DNA of 52,751 nucleotides from the NCBI GenBank assembly GCA_013365325.1, contig JABVXV010000391.1, positions 1 through 52,751 of the forward strand, in the 5' to 3' direction. Below are positions 46,937 through 52,751 of the stretch, in pieces. The notes beneath the pieces were generated by a model. The model was given only the letters and a program-made list of their open reading frames with translations. It was not told where the DNA came from and made no database searches. The translations under genes and the position numbers were made by a program. Source of the stretch: Dipetalonema caudispina (Eukaryota; Nematoda; Chromadorea; Rhabditida; Onchocercidae). Within the stretch, counting starts at the first letter, position 1, and each line of letters starts with the position of its first letter.

Positions 46937-49900
46937 TTCGAATCACTCCAGAAGAAGAAATTTACCGATAATAAGATAATTGCGCCTTGTTGCAGTGATT
47001 CTGGATTCCAACGTAAGAATCTTCTATTGTTGATTAAAACTTTTATTAAAGTATGAATTTGATTTTCACTTCTGCCAACAGAGGATATTTATTTAGTGCA
47101 AGGTAAACATAGGTGGGCAAAAATTGGATGATTGATTTAAAACAAAAAATTACAAAGGTAAAAAAGAATAATGTGAGGAAACAATGTAAAAAAAGACCGG
47201 TATTTCCTGTATTTATTAAATCAATTACTTTCAAAACATTTTTAGGAAAATTTTTGAAATCAATCTCGCAAAAAATCACACATTAGAATTAATTTGTTGA
47301 AGTGATTAGAGAAATGTTACCATTCCGAAATAAAAAAAAATCACATAAAACTCGTAAAATTTATTAAATTCTAACAATGATTTTAATTTTTTGAAGAAAA
47401 AAGTTTCATAACAATAAAATTTCAGAAATTTATATTCGTTCGATTTAATTTTCTATGCTGTACTCTTAGAATAATTTTACCATACTACTAATTTTTTCAT
47501 TTTAGCATAATATTCATCTTAAATGTATTAAAAGCTAATGTTTGAAATGATTCCGGAAACATTTGTATAGAAAATTTCTCAGTTTCAAATTTTAATAATT
47601 TAATCCACTCTACAGTAATTGCAGTTATTTTTATGCCGATAATTAATTAAGTGAAAGGAATATCTAAAACTAAACTAAAATAGCATTTACGAATCTATTT
47701 CAACTACTTATGCATTCTGATGTACATACTTTCGGTATGTTAATTAGCATCGACTAATTGCGCCAAATTTCATCCTGCTAACTGATTTGACAAATACTAT
47801 TCGGCATATTTTAATAACCCTTTTTATCCATGTATTGCTAGTTTTCTACAGAATTTTGTCTGTTGCTAACGATCATTCCACAGTTTGAAATTTAAATTTT
47901 TAGTCAAGTTTTTATTTTCCATCACTTGTTCACTTTTAACTCTCTCTCTTCGATTCATTTTTCATTCCCTTTTTACCTGACTAATAATTTTATTGACCAA
48001 TAATTTCCCAACTTATTAGTTCTCTTATTATTCTTAGTCATCATATATTTTTGAATTTTTCATTGAAATAAGGAAATGAAATTCTTTTTAATTTAATTGC
48101 TTTTTGGATTGATATCATTGTTAGCTAAGTTTTTATCACTTATTTATTTGAAACACTTATTCACTGATAATTTTCCCTACCTCTCATCTTCTTCATCTAC
48201 AAGAAAAATTTATTTCCTGAAGATTAAATGAAAATTTGTTATTTCTGAATCTTTTTTTTTTCTTTTTTTCTTCGATACTTTTTTGTGGGATCAAAAGTGA
48301 AAGTTGAAAATTGCTAGCAAAAAGTGAAGAAATTTGTCATTTTTACTATCATAATTTTTAAAATCATATTTTTGCTATTTATTTCATTGCTTTATTAAAT
48401 TTCCATTTACAAAGGTTTTTTTTTTCCATTTATTGACAAAGATTTTTTTTTTCCAAAATTTTTTTTTCACCTATACAAATGTTTGAAAATTTATGATCGA
48501 ATTTATCTGATAGTATAGAAATAACTTTCTTTTTTTTTTCGCCATTTTTTGATAGTAACTTTGATCGTTTTATTTATAAATAATTACCTATATATGTATA
48601 TATACATTTAAATAAGATATATATTTTAGAAATTTGTTTTCACGTTGATATATATTCAAAATTAATTGATAAATTTTCAATTTTTCTTTGCTTCTTCAAT
48701 TATAAATAGATGAATAAATATAGCATGTATGCATATTTCTGACAATGAATAGATTAAATTTTTTTAAGCACTATCAATTGTTTGTTTTTAATTTTATGTT
48801 CATTTCAATTTGGAAAATTGTTAATCTTTCATCATCATAAATCCTTTCTTGTTCACTTTAACTTTTTTTTTCAAATTATTTTAATTCAGTTTAATAATTA
48901 TTGATTAAATTAATACATTGTTTTTCGTCTGAGAATGTAAATAATGTAATATACATATGGAAGATAATAAAAAAAGAAAAAAAAAAAAGTAAAAAAGAGG
49001 TAGAAATGGACGTTAAATGGACACAATGATGTCCAATTATAAATCGTACAACCAATACATTCATCAAAAATTAAACGAATTACATTTTGAAATGAAGTTT
49101 TGTTTCATTCATTAAATACATTTCAAATTTCTTTTTTCCTGTTTCATTCTTACATTGATCTATCGGTTGGTGTATTTATTTGCCATCAATGACTAATTTT
49201 ATCAATCATTCCGATTAAATTTTTTTCGCATGATAGATGCTTTAACAAAACAATTTATCAAATTTTAAACGATACATTCTTTAAGTATTTCATAGGAATT
49301 GTCATAATTTTCCTATTTTGATTAATAAAAAGAAGGGGAAAAAAAAAGAAAAGATTAATTATAATTGATTTAATATAGCATTTTCAATCATCAAACGTAT
49401 TTATAATGTTTTTAAATTTTCATTACAAAAGTATGCTTTAATTATTTTCACATCAATATCTAATCGTTAAAGAAGAATATAATTGAAATTAATTTGAATA
49501 AAATCTCAATTTTTGAAGAATTATTAATAATTTAAGGGGAAATTCTTTTGAACGAAAAATGTTGATTAAACCATAGTTATTTTTTCTGCAATAAATTTGA
49601 ACAGTGAATGAGAAATAATTATGTAAGTTATTGTGACATTATCAAATTCTAGAAAGAATAAATAAATTATAAATTTCGCATACAAAATTATTAAAATTAA
49701 TGCAAATCAAAATTTATATATTAAAACTAAATAGATTTGATAAATTCAACAATTGGAAATTCAGAAATTTAGTTGGACAAATTTAGCGATTCATATTGAT
49801 TAGACAAATATTTAAAGCTTAAATTGATGCTATGATTAAATTAGTATTACTTAACTGATTTAATGGTTGCAAATCTTTTCTTTTATTCGTTTTTCCAACT

Positions 49901-51008
49901 GTCAATGTTTCGTATATTATTATTGTTGTTATTGAAATTCAATTTAAAAAATTGGTTTTGTTTTTTCTAAAATAATTTATTCTTCAAATATTATTTTTTC
50001 GTAGCTGTCACAAATCACAAATTTTAAATGCACTTTATTGTTTATTTAATTACTATCATATTAATTTGTCATTTTTTTTTCGCAATTTATTCAATCATTT
50101 ATTGTTCAGAATTATTCAACGATTCGTAAGCTTTCAAAAAAAAAAAAAAAAAAAGCATACAATAAATGATTTTAACTTCTTTTTATTCTAACACCAAAAT
50201 ATCTATCTCATCTCATTCATTCATTCATTTTTTATCATTTTTTTCTTTTAACATCATCCATTTTTTTTTTTTTATCCCAAAAATTAGAATTGAAATTTAA
50301 CCGTTTCATCAAAATCTATATTTCATAAATTGAAAGAAAATTTTGCATTTTAATAGAAATCTATTCTTGATTCAAAAATTAGAAGTAAAAAACTCATAAC
50401 TTCACTCAGATCTATTTTATCATTTCAACAATTAAACGAAAAGTTTAACATTTCAATTTAAATTTACTTTTTCATTCCCATTTTCTCTCTTTCTTATTTC
50501 ATTCGTTAATTTATTTCATCAATTTTATAGTTCTTCATCGTTCCAATTTTTTTTTTTTTTTTGTTCTGATTCATGGACAAAGCGTAACAATTGTAACAGA
50601 TGATGACATCAAATGGATAATTTTATTAGTATGAAAGAGAAGAAACAATTAACAAATGAATAATATTAGGAAAATTATCATCGAATGATATCAATTACAC
50701 TCTTATCATATCATGTAATCCAATGTCGTTACAAGCGAAATATAATTTTATCTGTAATAGAAATCATTTTAGCATCAAATAATATATCATTTTTTTTTTT
50801 TTTAAATGAATTTATTAAATTAATTTAGGTTTTGCTTTTTAAATTATAATTTTGCTCAACAAAATACACTTATTTTATGGATATAATTTTTAAATAATAT
50901 GATAAAACAATTGAAATTATCAATAAATTCATGCAATAATATGAAATAAAAAAAGAAAAAGAAAGAAGAAGAAAATAAAAGAAAAAAAAAAAATCAGGCA
51001 ATAACCTT
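46937..51008. other. 4-kb AT-rich spacer
   Basis: Homopolymer-rich, with no recognised exon on either strand; the longest open frame (77 codons, 47046-47279 minus) shows no family features. It contains the promoter of the 51-aa peptide gene and the 3' flank of the ATPase gene, with minus-strand AATAAA at 50811-50816. Confidence 0.6.
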
Positions 51009-52273
51009 TTAAAAATTAACAAATTTTACGAAAAAATTTGTTGGCCATCGTCGTATGCAAAATTTTCGCAGTTCATTGAATAATAACAATATCAAACCGA
51101 CAAATCCAGCGCATAACCAAACCGAAAAATGATTAAAAATGAAAAGATCAATTAAATTTGATTGATTAATATATTTTTCTAATGCAAATAACAACCGAAT
51201 ATCCATATTATGCATATATTTGATGATTTTATAAATATATTTATGTAAAATTGGAAAAATATAAGCATTAGTATAAATTATAGCAATATTGATTGATTCT
51301 CAGAATCATTCCAAAAATAAATGATGGAAATTTTTCATTGCATCTTTTATTTGTGAATAAATTCTTTTTGTTACGTTTAGAAGGAAATTTTGCAAATTTA
51401 AAACAAAATTTTGCTTTTTCTTTTTTTTTTTTTTTTCAGGAAAAAATAAAATTCACCTCATTTGGTGGTGATTGAGTTTCCATGAAAGATTGCGCAAATG
51501 GTGTATAAATGAATAAATTGAGTGATAAAATTTCAATAATAACTGCAAAGATGGAAACTAAATTGGTGGTAGCATGGCGAAAAAATGATGTTCCACGTGT
51601 TGTACACATATATAAGTGAAAAATCTAAAAAGAAAATATTACAGTAATGTTTATTTACATGAATTTTATTATAATAAAGTATTATTAATTCTAAATTTTA
51701 ATCAAATAATAAATAATATAATTAAGAAATATTCACCTGAGAAACCACTAAAGTAATCTGCCATGCTGCTGCTGCTTGACCTTTGATACATATTTGTTCG
51801 GTTGATGTTAATACATTCCCGTTATTAATTGTCAAATTTTCCGCTTCTCGAAACCAATAATTATCAGCAGTAAAAAGTAAATCACTCAATTCAATGTTAT
51901 GATATCTAAATAATACATATAATTGTATTTCTTTGAATGCTTGACAAAGTATTTAATCATATTAGCATTTATGAAAAAAGAGTGATAAAATGCTTCAAAT
52001 ATTATTAATTTAATAAAAAAAAAAAAAAAAAAAAAAAAAAAAGATAAATATATGTATCACTTAATTTACTTACCGATAAACAAAAAGAAAAGAGATAATA
52101 CATCCCATTGTAATTATCGTACCAATAAAAGCATATGAATAAATGAGAAGAGGTCGAGATACCAGGCGATCATTACGACGTCGTGGTGGAATTCGCATTA
52201 TATCACTTACCGGTGATTGATATGCTAACGAGATCGATGGTGGTAATTCACTTGCCAAATCAATACTTAAAAT
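51009..52273 (-). CDS. Na+/K+-ATPase-like P-type ATPase alpha subunit, C-terminal part (partial)
   Basis: Four minus-strand exons: 52273-52074, 51905-51737, 51624-51457, 51178-51009; upstream exons lie beyond the right edge. The first reads [20 protein letters not shown] then [20 protein letters not shown], the conserved segment after TM6 in type IIC (Na/K, H/K) pumps. Later parts cover TM7-TM10: [40 protein letters not shown] followed by [10 protein letters not shown] (family: KTRRNSVF), [20 protein letters not shown], and [20 protein letters not shown] with CIRRWP (family: YDEVRKLIIRRRP). Ion-translocating and P-loop domains are not in the window. Sequence divergence points to a nematode-specific catp-type paralogue, not the canonical eat-6 pump. 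The third-to-fourth exon junction is out of phase as written (see findings). Confidence 0.85.

Positions 52274-52751
<478 letters not shown>

Overview
The window is AT-rich eukaryotic DNA (coding exons clearly richer in GC than their surroundings) with compact nematode-type genes: short introns ending in TTTCAG, 5' ends a few bases downstream of splice-acceptor-like sites (consistent with spliced-leader trans-splicing), opposed genes a few hundred bases apart, and nuclear genes only. The gene content, base composition and long AT-rich spacers fit a parasitic clade III (filarial-type) nematode. That placement is inference; no species marker is present.

Left part (1-8.3 kb), mostly minus strand: the first exon of a secreted PD40/TolB-like beta-propeller protein runs off the left edge (268-407). 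Next come the complete AP-3 sigma gene (1635-3431, 5 exons, 191 aa), a divergently transcribed ribosomal protein L39 gene (4018-4429, with a GC-AG intron) and a complete NudC/nud-1 gene (5610-8336, 10 exons, 323 aa). Positions 8.34-10.69 kb are AT-rich spacer with a 98-bp tandem array.

Middle (10.7-33 kb): a 24-exon TONSL (Tonsoku-like) gene of 1340 codons spans 10691-22154 with the full TPR / acidic / ankyrin / ubiquitin-like / LRR layout. Close behind on the same strand are EXOSC3/RRP40 (22484-24044) and HSBP1/hsb-1 (24919-25528). After 3 kb of spacer comes a TLDc-domain MEAK7/EAK-7 gene (28577-30901), convergent with the complex I subunit NDUFS3/nuo-2 (31137-33064, minus). TONSL and EXOSC3 may form an operon.

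Right part (33-52.75 kb): very AT-rich and gene-poor. On the minus strand there are two small secreted cysteine-rich proteins: a 256-aa Gly/Pro-rich collagen-like protein (37501-41735) and a 51-aa peptide precursor (45706-46936). They share a tiny first exon, the same phase-2 split Gly codon and a C..CC..C..C pattern just after the signal peptide, so they look like diverged paralogues of an unnamed family. The 3' end of a Na+/K+-ATPase-like P-type ATPase alpha subunit (51009-52273) enters from the right edge; its last splice junction does not keep frame as written.

All exon models were read by eye from splice sites, reading frame and family similarity. No alignment, transcript or database search was possible.
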